This document shows positions 12,614-25,500 of a DNA stretch of 64,000 nt, in pieces. Numbering within the stretch: position 1 is the stretch's first letter; every line of letters begins with the position of its first letter. Under the pieces are notes generated by a model that was not told the origin of the DNA, searched no databases, and saw only the letters and a list, made by a program, of their open reading frames with translations. The stretch lies in NCBI GenBank assembly GCA_039619475.1, contig CM077116.1, forward strand, positions 7,116,501 through 7,180,500, read 5' to 3'. The translations under genes were made by a program, and so were the position numbers. Source of the DNA: Icerya purchasi (lineage: Eukaryota > Arthropoda > Insecta > Hemiptera > Monophlebidae).

Positions 12614-12915
12614 ATGAAACTGGTGTCGCGTATTCGTGGCGAAAGGAATAGTTTCCGTAGCGCCGCCGGCGAGGATGGATCCGGGACGTCGTCCCGGTCA
12701 AATAGTCAATCGTCGTTGATTGGAGGCTCAGCGTTACCTCTGGTCAACTCCTCCTCCTCGTCCTCCTCCTCCTCGAGCACAGTTAGGGATCGATCTAGAT
12801 CTCTTTGCGTAGAACAGCTCGGCCTGGCAACTTTGCTCCATCCGATTTTCGAACCGGCCACTAGAGACCTGCACGCAAAGCACAACATTCAAAGGAGAAG
12901 AGCTTCATCGGCATT
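12614..12915 (+). CDS. Candidate host coding exon (first exon, unidentified gene)
   Basis: A 100-codon open frame, GC-richer and more codon-like than anything around it, starts with ATG at 12614 (context CCGACATGA). It is followed after GCATT by a consensus splice donor GTAAGT at 12916-12921. Reading past the donor gives a stop in the second codon, as expected for a spliced exon. The protein is basic and Ser-rich, with an RGERNSFRSAAGEDGSG stretch, then a run of ten Ser encoded by TCC/TCG/TCT codons around 12747-12776. A less repetitive end follows (SLCVEQLGLATLLHPIFEP, then an RRRASSAL-like basic patch). I do not recognise the family. If real, the remaining exons lie outside the window or were not recognisable. 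It could instead be a chance open frame in a GC-rich patch. Confidence 0.5.
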
Positions 12916-13410
12916 GTAAGTTTTCTTTTCATTTCTTACAAATCGCGAAACTTGAACCGAACAATTTTGCACCAGCCGCTAAAACATCAATTTTCATTCT
13001 GCTTATTTATTTGTTTGTTTATTTATTTTTAAATAGAAATCAAAAAAAAAACAATAAAAACAAACGAAAATTACATTCGGAAACGTAATTTCCAGTATTT
13101 AATCGTGGTTTTTTAATATACGTCGCTGGAGGAATTAACGGTTAGGTAAAATCAGACATTTGAATAATATCGAACACATTAAAAAGAAAATCCGAAAACT
13201 TGTTTTTATCGGGTATTTAAAATCAAATAGGTTTTGCAATGGAAGCAAGAATCGTCCAGAGTCCGAACCAAGTGATGGACATAAAACAACTAAAACAGTG
13301 ATGTCGGGAATAATTGAGTTTAAACAAATGAGATAAATGCACAATTTTTTAATCTCGGTTATTTTACAAAAAAGCTGTTTAATGCCATGTGCAAAAAAAA
13401 TCCCGCTCCT
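12916..13410. other. Putative start of an intron
   Basis: AT-rich sequence after the candidate donor, including ATTT-rich repeats near 13001-13030. No element recognised. Confidence 0.35.
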
Positions 13411-13935
13411 CCCTTGGGCTCGTCAACCAAGGACCATAACCCAGAAACAAATGGGAAGGAATAAATCAAGAACAACTACCTAAAAGGTTAAAATTCTATG
13501 CGATCAGAAATGGAAATCACAAAGGTAAGTAGAAGGGGAAAAACAGCAGGAGTTGGAAAAGAAAGGACGAAAGAAGCACTAACAGGAAGGCCCAGCGCCA
13601 GGGGTTGAGAGTACAGCTGAGAGCATTTTGTAGAAAGAGCACAGCATTCAAACAAGACACGATTGGAGTCGCAAATAAGAGGAAGGTCTGAAATGTGTAG
13701 ACGACAAAAGGGGGAAACAGAAAGAAGGGTGGAGGGAGTGACTAAGTTTCAGTCTAATTAAAGAAACAGTAGCAGAATGACGAGAAGAGGGAAAAGCTTG
13801 AAACCGAGACTGAGAATTTAGAAGGGACTGTAGAAGGAGGTAATAAGAAGAACGGTGGGAGAAGAGAGAAGGGTAAATGTCTACCTATAGTCTGGAACGG
13901 TTACTTGAAAAAAGAAAAAGGATCGCTGAGGTTAA
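13411..13935 (-). mobile_element. RNase H LINE family, 3' fragment (minus)
   Basis: On the minus strand one frame around 13595-13720 reads CRLHISDLPLICDSNRVLFE, then a Cys/Leu-rich stretch ending LALGLPVS. This matches the C-terminal pattern of the copies at 22085-22570 and 41880-42100 (a ...VLFEC... block followed by a Gly-Leu-Pro or Tyr-Pro-Thr-Pro block). The family tail motif GGTTGACGAGCCCAAG reads at 13413-13428, but without a poly-A run. The copy lies downstream of the candidate exon, in the antisense direction. It has stops and is not functional. Confidence 0.7.
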
Positions 13936-14493
13936 ATAAAAAAAATAAATAAATAAAAAAGGTCACGTGATTTTTGTTTGGGGTACGCTAACGAAAGCAA
14001 ACAGCCTAATCAACCAAGGAATATAAATAATAGCTCGAAAGGAGCATAGAGAAATTTCACATTTAACTGGAAGGTAAAAAATGTAAATAGATGCTTTATC
14101 CTATTTAGTAGCTCCGCCTCATGTGCTCGAAAAGCGGAAATAACTTCGAAATGCTAAATTTTCAAATTTTCCTCCCCGAAAACGTTTATATTTTTATTAC
14201 TTAATTTAGTCCGGAGGAATTTTGTACTTGCAGAAATTTTTATGGTGTTTCGAAGACTGCCTATCTAAAAATAAGTGAACGAAATAGGGACTTGTTCAAA
14301 AATTGTTTAGTTATCGACGGGGAAATCATTTTAAATTATTTCGACAATCAAATGAAATGTCAGCGGTTGCGTGATTTTAGTTAAAATCACTACCGGTGGG
14401 ATACTTCCTATTCGCCACGAATTTAATAATGACTCTTTATTCCTCAGTTCTGTTCATCAAACAAAACCACGGTTCCCCCTACTGCTGTTCTTG
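13936..14493. other. Unrecognised spacer
   Basis: Starts with an AAAT-rich stretch at about 13935-13962 and continues as ordinary AT-rich DNA up to the left end of the mariner-like element. Confidence 0.4.
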
Positions 14494-15750
14494 TATAAGG
14501 TATCCCGTGGCAGATTTAGGATTTGAAATTCAAATAGCTGTAAAACTGTTGCGTGGGGGAACGGGAGAGAGGCGTTGTTTGACACGACATTCGTGCAGAT
14601 TGCTTAGTAACGATGTCGCAGTGGACCGGTGAACATCGCGTGTTCGCGTTAGAAGCGTACTTTAAAGCTAATGATTTGTATGATGTTGATACGATTTTGT
14701 ACACGTTTTAAAGTGAACATTTAATTGCAGAAGTTTCATACTATAGGTTCCACTATAAATAACCCACGGGACCAGGCCCCAGTCGAACATCAAGGATTGA
14801 AGGAAACATCAAACGTGTCGAAAGCAGCATACGAAAACAATCCGCGCCAATCCCCGTGCGCAAGAGAGTGTTAGCTTTGGCTTTGCCGAAAACGACGTTA
14901 CACCGAATTTTAAGCGCGGATATCCAACTTCACCCCTTCAAGATCCAATTAGTGCAGGCTCTTAAACCAAATAACTGCGGAAGGAGTTCTGTGAAAACAT
15001 ATTAAGCCGATTCCAAACTGTTAACAGGATTTGGTTCAGTGACAAAGCACACTTCCAATTAAATGGATTCGTCAATAGACAAAACTGCCGATATTGGGCA
15101 CTAAAAGAACGAGATCCGCATTCAAGGCGCCAACAAGCACTGCACAGTGCGAATGTAACCGTTTAAGCCGTTCTGTCCAATTTCTTTTTTTTTGAAAATT
15201 CTGATGGAGCAGTTGTGACTGTCGATAGTGATTCTTACTGTCCGATGATAAAGGAATATTTCATATCGCAACTTCAAGATCACGCATCCTACAGTTTGCA
15301 CGTGTGGTTCCAATAAGATGGCGCTACACCTCACATAGCGCGAGCCACCATGAACCTCCTCCTCGAACAATTTCCCCAAAAAAATTGATTAGTCGATATA
15401 GGGACATATTGTAGCTACCCGGATCACCGAATTTGATCCTTATGGACTTTTTTCTCTCGGTGTATCTTAAGGCAAAAGTGTACGATAGCAACCCAACGGA
15501 TATATCGGAATTAAAAGAAAATATCGTGCGAGAAATAAACGATATTCTGCAGCCATTATTGCAACGTGTCCACTGTCAATATCGCCGAGAGATCCCGTTA
15601 GTGTGTACGCCGTGATGGAAAACATTTTATTATCTTTCAAAAATAAAATCCGCGTGTTTAAAGTTTATTCCGATTAACAATACGTAATTATTTTCCACAG
15701 ATAACAATATCGATTTTATAAATCCTAAATCTGCCACGGAACACGCTATA
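14494..15750 (+). mobile_element. Mariner-like transposon with conserved inverted ends
   Basis: The ends carry a perfect 20-base inverted repeat, CCGTGGCAGATTTAGGATTT at 14505-14524, with its reverse complement at 15720-15739. The similarity extends outward to GTATA on both sides, consistent with insertion at TA. The element is about 1.26 kb and encloses one broken transposase reading rightward. That is the size expected for a single-gene Tc1/mariner-type element. The ends are far better preserved than the gene inside. Confidence 0.85.
14613..15616 (+). pseudogene. Broken mariner-like transposase (IS630/Tc1/mariner superfamily)
   Basis: Fragments in all three frames line up with transposases that start with a helix-turn-helix domain of the DUF4817 kind. 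The N-terminus begins at the ATG at 14613 (TGEHRVFALEAYFKAND). The second DNA-binding part follows around 14870-14970 (LPKTTLHRILS, then QLVQALKPN). The catalytic core has a SDKAHF-like first aspartate and LNGFVNRQNCRYWA near 15060-15100. A second block, DGATPHIARA, lies near 15317-15350, where the codon before DGA is a stop. The third aspartate is in LMDFFL near 15440. A clean 60-codon C-terminal frame runs 15433-15615. All three catalytic aspartates can still be found, but frameshifts and stops make it a pseudogene. Confidence 0.8.
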
Positions 15751-16021
15751 CTTTTAGCTTTTTTATCGTTTATGAGACGTTTCCCTTGACATTCCGGCTA
15801 ACGTTCCAGCTTACATTCTGTACCGTGTATCCTGGTAATTATAATCGACCGTTTTTCGAGTGTATTTTTTTCTTTTTGCGACACCTTTATCTTACGACGA
15901 AAGAAGCATCGTTCCGAACATCGTGATTGATTTTGCTTGAAGATTTTTTAATCCAGGTGAAACGGCTCAGAGATGCAATACAATGTGTTTTCAGAATTTT
16001 GTCGGGCAACCCTGCTAAGAA
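15751..16021. other. Unrecognised spacer
   Basis: AT-rich DNA right of the mariner-like element; nothing recognised. Confidence 0.4.
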
Positions 16022-16414
16022 TTATACAGTTGATGTAGATGTGATTGGATTTACAGTTGACGAGAAGTCGTAACGGAATTTTATTAGTAGACGCGAAATT
16101 GTAATTTTTAATAGGTCGAAAAAAAAATTAATAAAAAACAGATCAGCTTCATCGCGATAAGTTAAGATGACAAATTTCGAAAAACGCTCCTTAAACATAC
16201 TTTTACTTGTATGTAGACCCGGAAAATGTGAACAGCTTGAAAATTCCCTACTCTTCGTAAAACAACATTTTAATAACTTTTTTCGGATCGTGGTAGTTTT
16301 TTTGCACGTTAAAACGTTGTAGGCTTCCAGTGCGAGAACCACCAACAGGAGCACAATTATCACAATAATTATGTTGTGACATACCGCATAAACTGACCGA
16401 TGTGGTAGGCACAA
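16022..16414 (-). other. Unidentified frame with a strong hydrophobic segment
   Basis: A 130-codon minus-strand open frame whose residues about 14-31 (NIIIVIIVLLLVVLALEA) form a textbook membrane-spanning segment. A Lys/Arg- and Cys-rich stretch follows. It lies downstream, on the same strand, of three other sizeable minus-strand frames (16797-17992). I do not recognise the family. It may be the C-terminal anchor of a membrane protein, part of an old viral or transposon insertion, or chance. Confidence 0.25.
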
Positions 16415-16796
16415 TTTTGTAACTTACGCGGACGTGCCCAAATCAACGATATTTCCCCGTCGCTAGCTTTTATGAAAAGACCGATGATCGAATCGATCGC
16501 GATGTGTGTAACAGTTTAAGTAATAAACTATTTCGGCGAATTCTTCAAAGCTATCTATGTATAATGTTAACGTAACTAATCCGAATCGTTTATCACAAAA
16601 TGTAGACGTCGAAACAAGCGCTCTCGGTATAATTTATGTAAAAGAATCTTTCATTTCTATTTAGTTTTATCCCAAAATGAGAAAACTTATTTCACTTTGC
16701 AAACCACGCCCGTATGCTTTTCGCATAATAATTACGTATACCGTGATGGGCAAAGCAAAAATCAGCACGCGATGAAAGGAAAGATGCGTTGGAAAA

Positions 16797-17216
16797 TCAA
16801 ATCAATCGTTTGCCTATTATTCGCAGTAATATTACCGCGAGGTGGAAAACACCTGTCACGTAGCAGTTTATTGTCACAAAATTTACTACCACCCGTATGA
16901 ATTGTTTAACCGCTTTAGTCTCATCCTGCCTTTTCAACCTATCTTTGCGAAATAATTTATATTTACCACCGAAAAACACTTCCCTATCAGAAATATTCGG
17001 CTCTAAGCAAAATTCATCATTAATTGAAACATCGTGATCAACCAACGGAATATATTTAAATTTGTCTACGTTCATTATTTCGCTCGCTCCAACACGGCAA
17101 ACCACTTTAGAATGCGTACAGTCTCCCTGGCGAACATGCACCATTGCAATTAAAGCTAATTTCGCAACGTGCATGCAAAAATAGAAAAATGAGTCAAGTG
17201 AAAATGATTTCCGCAA
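16797..17216 (-). other. Unidentified 139-codon frame, signal-peptide-like start
   Basis: Open minus-strand frame with a hydrophobic N-terminus (residues about 8-26). A soluble-looking middle with regularly spaced Cys residues follows, then a second hydrophobic stretch near the C-terminus. Composition is protein-like rather than low-complexity. No family recognised. It shares strand and vicinity with the frames at 17445-17666 and 17795-17992. Confidence 0.3.
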
Positions 17217-17444
17217 ATAAACATTATTATAATATTAAGTGTTACGATGTTTTGACAACGATAATTTTTACATAAAAAAGAGATGTGTAAGTTTGTACTA
17301 AAATTAAGATAATAATTTGTCCAACATAATAATAATAGGTATAGTCAGATTTTTTTTAAATAATCCGCAAACCTTGTTCATCTTTTTTGTAACATTTCGG
17401 GTTTGCTTCATTATCATACATTATGACCGAAGTATGTGTGGTAA

Positions 17445-17666
17445 TCACTCCGTTTGTGTCATTTTCCACGCTTCTCCGTCTTCCGCTGCTCGTATAGTAC
17501 ATAATAACCAAATTCGCAGGGAATTATCTGCTTCCGTGTACGACTCTCGCACCCTGTAGCCAAACGTTCTTTTTCCTTTGATAACCTCGGCATTGTACAT
17601 GTTCCTGACCGGATGATACACAATCGGGTGGATTCTCGTCGCCTTCTTGAAATGTCGTTGATTCAA
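17445..17666 (-). other. Unidentified 73-codon frame
   Basis: Minus-strand frame with a protein-like composition (HPIVYHPVRNMYNAEVIKG). An in-frame extension upstream of the Met adds several residues. No family recognised. Possibly one broken gene with the neighbouring frames. Confidence 0.25.
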
Positions 17667-17794
17667 ATTCTCGTCCTCAGGACAATAGCATTCTTAATGA
17701 TTAGATTGTTAGCTTACGTCCGGAATCAGTCCACATAAACAGCCGTTTCTAAAACAAGCAATACTCGCTCCTGGATGCATGTACGTTTTCTCCA

Positions 17795-17992
17795 TTAAGA
17801 CTCGTTTAGCCTAGGTGACGACCCTTTTCTTGCAGTTACACTGCCATCAATGTAGATATTAACTTCGCAGAAACACACAGGCTCCACCACTATCTTAAAG
17901 CGGTATCTCTTGCAGAGAAGAGCTTCCCCAGTCTGCCGTATAGTAACGCGTTCGTTATTCGGATTCCACACAAATTTCAATGGTTTTTTCAT
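17795..17992 (-). other. Unidentified 65-codon frame
   Basis: Minus-strand frame containing a Cys-containing, beta-rich-looking stretch (FKIVVEPVCFCEVNIYIDGS). In a neighbouring frame just downstream there is another Cys-rich segment (about 17715-17775). The pattern of short same-strand frames from 18.0 to 16.0 kb suggests a single frameshifted gene. Identity unknown. Confidence 0.25.
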
Positions 17993-20900
17993 CCCGATCG
18001 AGTCATCTCGGACGATAAATAATTTTATACATGTCGCATTCAGATTTTATTAATATATTAAACCTTGTTTTTCTTCTTGTTTTAAACCAATCATGTAGCT
18101 ATATATTTTGTTTTAAATATTTCGGACTAAATGCCATTGTTCGTAGGTAATCTACGGCCAACTTAAATATCAGCCGAAAAATTGCTATTGTGCCAATCAC
18201 GATCTCAGCCAATTTCGCAATTTTCTTTTGTAGCCGTGAATGTCAATGTTTTTTTTTGTTTTTTTTTTTTTTTTGAGGCTCCACATAACTTACTGTTATA
18301 TTTTTTCTACCTTAAAGTCTTCATTAATTTTCAACAGCTAATCAGCATTTATTCTTAATAGCGTCGTCTTATAACCTGCAGTATTAAAGAGAAAAGATTA
18401 AGTCCGGATTTGTCGAAATTAACCGTCACATGTAATGCAGGTGAAGAGTGACCGATTTCGCCTTAGTAGTCCAAAACCCCCCTTTATAATGAAGATACTT
18501 AATATTCGTCTTTGTATCCGTTGCTCACCTTTCAGTAGACGCTCTACCGCAAAACAATGTAATCTTTTTTTGCTAATTATATTCTGAGCAGCACAAACTG
18601 TGTCGCTTTTAATAACATTCCGAGCATGTCTCTCGAAAAAATTATCGACGAGTTGAGCAATTTTAAACTTATTTCTTTTCACTTTTTTACTAATTCTTTA
18701 ATGAAGTATCAGGCGATGAATTTTTCGTCATGTTCATTACTCTAAATTATTGGGCTTTAATTACGATTATTCGCTGCATTATATTAATTTAAAAAATTGA
18801 AGAGTTTTTTCCATTAATTAATTTATTTTATTATTTTATAACGATAATAAATAGATTTAACTGTTCCTAGCTTATTTTATCATTGACCCGTAATGTTCGT
18901 AGTGCAAAATAACCTTTTTATAAGAAAAGCGGATTAACTATTCAGCAATATTTTAATAATCCGACGTTGTTTATAATACCTAAAAAAGCGGCAGTACAAT
19001 ATAAAAAAACGAAGCGCAACAATTAAATTTTTTTCTTTTTGAAAATTTTGTTGAAATTTTCGAAATTGGCTTTGTAACTGCACCTAAAAAACACAAGGGG
19101 GGGCGTATTATTGGCAAACAAGCATTAAACTATCTAAATGTATATTAGTTGATGGGAATTAAGAGATCACTTTACTATTGTCGGCGATTGATATAGCGAT
19201 TGTTAATTTTTACCGCGAGTCATTAAGAAGACGTTCTTAAATTTCCCTCTGGTAATATTTTATTTGCGAAAATTTTGAAAAAAAAAGAAGCAAAATCTTA
19301 ATACCGTTCTTAATAAAGCGATTTTTTTGTTTCTTTTTTTTTTTCTTTGTTGGTCGATTACCTTATTTGTATTATTAAAAAAACTTTTTTATTAACTGCA
19401 CGATATTCTATTATAAGGTGTACTTTTTCGGGTTTTATCATGTAGCGCTGGTTACACCGGTGATGCTCAATCTTTTTCCAGACTCGATATCTCTCTGAAC
19501 GAGAAAATTACTCCATCAGAACAACATCATTTTTCAATGCTATTTAAAATATATCGAGCTGAAAAATTGTGTGCATACCACCGGAACAACGATCATTATT
19601 CCGGTAATTGATCTTTTCATTATGTTCGACACTACTAAATTTCCCGTTTGTTTAACAAACTGTGATAGGTAATGTGAAATAAATCCGAATGTCGTCTGAT
19701 TACCGTTTCGAAAAAATTTAAATATAAAACTCTCTTTGACTAACACTTAAATTTTTATAAAATTCTTAAAAACCGAGAAAATCCTCGTTTGGTAAAGCAT
19801 TCTCATTAATTTTTGCTCGTTAATTCCACATCCTTTTTCTTAAGTTCAAAAATTTTTAAAAAAACTAATTAAAATAGTATATTGTTTTTAAAAACTTTTT
19901 ATCATCGTATTTCACATTATACGAATAAATTAGAGTTCCTATACTATGGTTTTGATTAATTAGCTATGTGTCTCACGTTTGGTAGTTTTAGATGACCACG
20001 TTTTCAAAAGTCTCGCACGATCACTGCGCTGAAAAGACGATGAGAAGATGTTTTTTTTATCTGGCGGTAAAATAGTGTCGGGAATCTAGAGAAATTTTGG
20101 ACCCAAGAAGAAAAAAAGTGAAAAAACTTTTAACTGTGTCGCACCCTACCAGACGATAATAAAATGCAATGGCAAATGTAAAAACAAAATGAAATATTAT
20201 ATCTGTTAAAGGAAATAAAAATAAGACAAAAAATCGATATTTTCATTTATTTTTCAGTTGTTTCTTGTTTTGTTTTTTTTGCGTGGCAGAACATGGTTTA
20301 TCTTTTCTTCTCACCTTTGACTTCCCCATCGATCTGCAAAGATTGTTATTTGCTATTTCAGTAAAGGGATGGGGATCATTTTATTAAATAACGCTGAAAA
20401 GAGTCATTTTTAATGTTTCTATAAGCCGTAAAATCATTTCGGCATTTTATATAAAAAACGCATAAAAAGGATTGCCAATGAAATTTATTACAAATTGTAT
20501 TTTTTTTTTTTTTTTTTAACTAGTGCTAACTCTGCGATATGTTAATTTTTTCTATATTTTTTTTGTTCCCTAATTTTAAATACAATAATTTCGGCAAAGT
20601 TCTCTGCTGCATTAACATTTGGTTAAATTTTTAGTGAAAAAGTTTAGTTTCAATTCTTTGTTTAACTGGAAATTTTTCGCAATTCGTACATTTGCCGTAA
20701 ACGAAAAGTACCTTTCTTTTTTATTGAGCCCATGCTTACCGTAAGAATTGCAGCCGATCTGAACATAAGACGGGGAACTTCAGTGTACTGATACAATATA
20801 CCGTCAATTATCGAGAGTATTTGATTGTTTTTTATAGCCCCCTCTCCCGGTAGGTAGCGGCAACCCTTAATTTTCATCTTGCGTCTTTTAATTGGTTTCC

Positions 20901-22084
20901 TCGCGGATTTACTACAGCCTTGGAGTAAGTTATGCGATTTTATTTTCCTAACCTTAAAATTTGCTTCAATTTGTTTAAGTATTGGCGACGTGTTCTTTTT
21001 TTTCTCTTTTTTCTATTTAAAAAGTTCATCGGCAATATTTGAAAAAATCAATGTAAATTTTACAATTATACGTGTATAAAACCGTAACTTTTCATACAAA
21101 TTTTGAAACACAACACAGTCTTCATAGTTGGACATTCTGCTCACGCAACGAACATTTTGGTAATTCCAGTCCATTTTTTGTAGCCAGCGAATTCTCCGTA
21201 TGGAACAGAATGAGTATGCTCTCAAGTTTGCAACAATTCTTTCAGGACAGGTAGTTCGGCTAATCTCTGTTTCGGTACATAGTCAATTATCTAGATCGAA
21301 AATAAGTTTAACTTTTAAGCTCGAAGGCAACGAAATTATAAAAATTAACGTGAGCTGCATTTCGGCCGATGAATGGTTTTTCTTCAAATGTGGTCTTTAA
21401 TTTCTCAATAAACGGTGGATGTAAATTAATTGTTTACGATTTTACATAACCTTCTACATTTTAGAGTCGGAATGGTGAACAGTTTAGGCGCTACTTATTT
21501 AATTTGGCAATAAGTGTCTCCGCTTAATACTGTAGAGCTTTTATATTAATTTTCTACATGCTTTGTTAAGAGTTTTAGATGCAAAAGTCTTCATTTTCTA
21601 GTATTTCAGCAATTTTTCGTGCTATCCACAAGAAATTCGTAGCATTGTGGACGAATAAATAAGATGGTAGCTGAGATTGAACTTCTTCGTCCTTAATGTC
21701 TCTTCGTTGTTTATAAACTTATAAAGCGATTGCCCTGAAGTTCTTCCATCTGGGTATGAGTTTACGAAAGAGAGCGTTTTTTTACATTTTTAGTTTTTGG
21801 CATTTGCTGTTCGTTGAGGTTCATTTTGCAGCTATTATCCCGGACGTGGAGGATTCGCAAAAAATAAGTCACGCAGGAGCAAAAAAGCTGCAAAAATTTT
21901 ATTGCAATATGTGAAGCGGCAACAAGATTCATCAGCATTAGACGTGTGGTGAACATAAGAGAATGGAGACACTTGTCTTTTATAAACTCATCAAAAGGAA
22001 AAAAACAGAAAAAAAATAAACTGGTTTTCTCAAACAATAATGTATGTTCACTTACACCTAAGTATTCAGGTAATGTAGATAAAG
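17993..22084. other. Unrecognised AT-rich DNA
   Basis: About 4 kb with several T-runs (18248-18273, 19330-19344, 20501-20517). Short minus-strand frames occur at 18419-18682, 19540-19746, 20662-20877 and 21013-21225. Some have protein-like composition but none has a motif I know. No inverted ends, tails or target duplications were seen. Confidence 0.4.
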
Positions 22085-22570
22085 TTTTGAGTTTTCAAAG
22101 TTTATGCAGTCTAAATTCCCACCTCACCCACTTCTTCCTGGTTTAATAATTTTCCCTGCATCAGCCGTTCTGTTATTTCTTCCATAATTCGCCTCCGCTT
22201 TAATCATAGTCTGCTTCCTGACTCCCTCTTTCGTTTTAATATTGTTCAGTTTCCCTTGTGTCCCTTCCATCCACCTATCTTAAATTTGACCTGTGATGTA
22301 AATCACCTTCTATTCGAATGCTCATCTATCTCCTCAGAACGCGCAGGCCTTTATTCTAATTTGCTTGGCCTGGGCCTCCCGACCCCTTACTGTACCCACT
22401 ATATTTTTGCTCTTCCTTCTCCTTCTGTTGTTCCTGTATAGGCTACCTTCATTTTTTCCGTTTCTAATCGCTTCCTGATATAACTTTAAAATCCCTACGT
22501 TTCATTATTTGTTAGTTAAATGTCCTCTGTTGACGCGCCCAAAGAAAAAATAAATAAATAAATAAATTCA
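22085..22570 (+). mobile_element. RNase H LINE family, 3' end
   Basis: One frame around 22290-22400 reads CDVNHLLFECSSISSERAGL and then LGLGLPTPY. This is the same C-terminal block found in the copies at 13411-13935 and 41880-42100. The 3' end is CTGTTGACGCGCCCAAAG followed by AAAAAATAAATAAATAAATAA, a classic non-LTR tail. Only the last few hundred bases are present, so this is a 5'-truncated insertion. The coding part is interrupted. Confidence 0.8.
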
Positions 22571-25500
22571 TTTCATATATTCAATGTTTTTGTATTACTT
22601 TATGTAGGGATAATACATATATGTCCAATAAAATGAGTTGCAATAACGTCTTACATATTTGCTCTTGTTTATTCATGATACCTGATGAAATCTGTTGATT
22701 CGTTTTGAGAGAAAATCAATTTTTCACAGCAAACTCGGATTAACCGACCAGGTCTCCGTCCCGACCAAACCGGTTAAGAAGGGTTTTATTGTAAATTAAA
22801 TGATCTGCAAAATTAGGTGTTATTTCTACAAAAGTATGATGGCTGAGTGCACTAATCAATGGCAAAGGAAACCATTCTTTAAAAAATCTAATTTGATTAT
22901 TTCCATGTTTATGGAAGGGTACATTCCAAGCGTTCATTAAAAAACGATCGAAACGCGATATTTTGATTTCCTCTTTAAAGTTTCTTTTTAATCCCATTGC
23001 TTGAATAAACTGTTATACACTGGAAAGATAATAAAAGGCATATTTTACACATGAAAAAAGGACGAAATATCTTGATAGTGATTTATTTTACATTTTTAAA
23101 TTATCAACGCGTAAATATTTTGAAACCTACGGAAATATCTATGAGTAGTTTTCGTTGTTAAAGAGAGACATACAGAAAACGTATCGACATTGCTAATAAG
23201 AAACAACCGTTGAATTTTGGTAACAGGTACAGATCCCGTTATGGAATGAGGAAGTAATGAGACAAAAATATGTAGCTTTCTTATAATAGAATTGGACTGA
23301 AATGACAGTCAAAAATATCCATTAGCATCCCCTTAAGACGTTTTTAGAAAACACGCCAAAAATTATTTTTTAATATGAAAGAAATAATATAGTTGTCAAT
23401 ACGTGGATTGTCACGACCATATATATATATATATATGTACGTGCGTGTGAGCACATTATAAAACGGATGTCAAAAGATCATTAACTGCATGGACACTGAT
23501 GTAGTGACATATATGTAAAACTATCGTACTTTATCAATGTTATTTTTTTACTATTTTCTTTTTTTCAGGTTTCGTAAAGATTTCTTTTTTTTAGTTTTGG
23601 TAAATACATATTTTCTTTTTGTTTCTTCAAATCACATACTATGGAACCATCTGTCTCACTAAAACATTCTTATTTGACATTCTATCGGTTTAACTAACAA
23701 TAGAAATGGGTGTGCTCCCACGGACGTGTTATATTTATACCTGCAAATCACACGCTTTCTTTACAAACGTCTATAAATATCAGACGCTGAGGATGTATGA
23801 AGCTATAATTTTGAATTATTGAATAACATATTACTAATTATTATCTTTTCCTCCATTATTCAAATTGCATCATTCACGCTTTACATTAACTATCGAAGAG
23901 ATAAATAATTTCCTGTCCATTTTGCCTCGCGCAAGAAATCTAATTCTTCGTCCTTTCGAAGTAGACACTGTGGAAATATTATTCGAATTAGAGATCGGAG
24001 ATGAGATTAATTTAAATTATCAGGCTGCACAGAAATTTGTCGGAAAACAAAGAATTACAGAAACACATAGGTGGCCGTGTGAGGGGGAGTAAATTAGAAG
24101 AGTTGTAATATTTGTAGTACTGCATTCGGCCGCACTGTTATCAGTGGCTCCATCTGCGAGTTAACGTTTGACCTAAAATGTGTGTAGATCTAGTTACCGT
24201 GAGAGTATAGTAAAGTTTGTGAGAGTGTGACCTGAACAAAATGAAACTAAAGATTTCAGTCAGGTAATAAGCGATAAAAAAAAGTAAACGAATTTATCTC
24301 GTCGAACTGAATGCCCTTAGGAGGTGTAATTGCGATGAATACAATAATCACACGAATTAACAGGACTAAAATCACCAACGCTAAACAATTCCGATCTACT
24401 TAACTCAGATCCGGAAACCCCTATAATTTGCGGATATGTATAATCAAATTCTTAAGTACTCCTTTCGGAGTATATTGTCCCAGTGTCTCCAAGGGGAACT
24501 AAATATATGCCTCAAAAATTATAAAAAAATTATGATTTTGATCTAACCTTCGGTAAATTTTTATTTAAACTAGCGAGAATAAAACGATGTTATGTATTTC
24601 AGCGCTCTATTTCATCCGCAGTAATATTTTCCTATCTTAGAAATTGATAATAGTACAAACCCCAAATTATTTGTCATGAACTTTTTACCTTTTTTTTCGC
24701 AAAATTTCGCGAGAAAATAGTGTTTTAAACTGAGTAAATGCAATTATACCGTCTGGACAAATTATTCTAAAACGTCAGTGTTAGGATTCTGCAAGAAACC
24801 CATTGACTAATAGGTAAATCGAATCATCCATACTGTTTGAATAAGCTAATGCACTTCTTGAAAGAAGCAAGTCTTCGATCCTGATTTCTCATATAAAAAG
24901 TCGAGAAACTGTTTTCCCTCATCCTTATTATTTTCTCTCTTCAATTAAGAATTGTGCCAAGTTATATTCCAATATCTATCATGCATTTGCCGGCGTGCGC
25001 CAAGCGAGCACCGTGATACTTCGTTTATAATCTACTGACTTTTTTAAAAAATAATATCATGATTACAACAGTTATTGAAGACGAGGTCGTTCTCGTAGTT
25101 GTGGACATAAAATTGTGTAGTTTTAAAGAACTGGCAGTAACAAACGCATGAAAAGGAATTTGGTATAAAAGTGAGCATGCTTAGACTGAAAAATGCGAGC
25201 GGTGAACTCATATTCAAATAAAAATGGCGAAATTGAATAATTATTAAATTAGCATTGCCAGTTCGTTATGCAAAACTTTATCGACGGCAACGAAATAATA
25301 ATTTATTCCTATAATTGGTAAAGAACCGGTCGGTTCTCAGCTCGTAAAGTACACAAACTTTAACGCACGTCAGAAGTTTACATTATTCAAACCATTATGT
25401 ACAATATAATTTATATCATGTAGAGGGTGAATGCTGCGATTTAAAATAATAAACGTTTTAAATGTGAAAAAAACTTTTAAATAATTCAAATAGGTCATAT

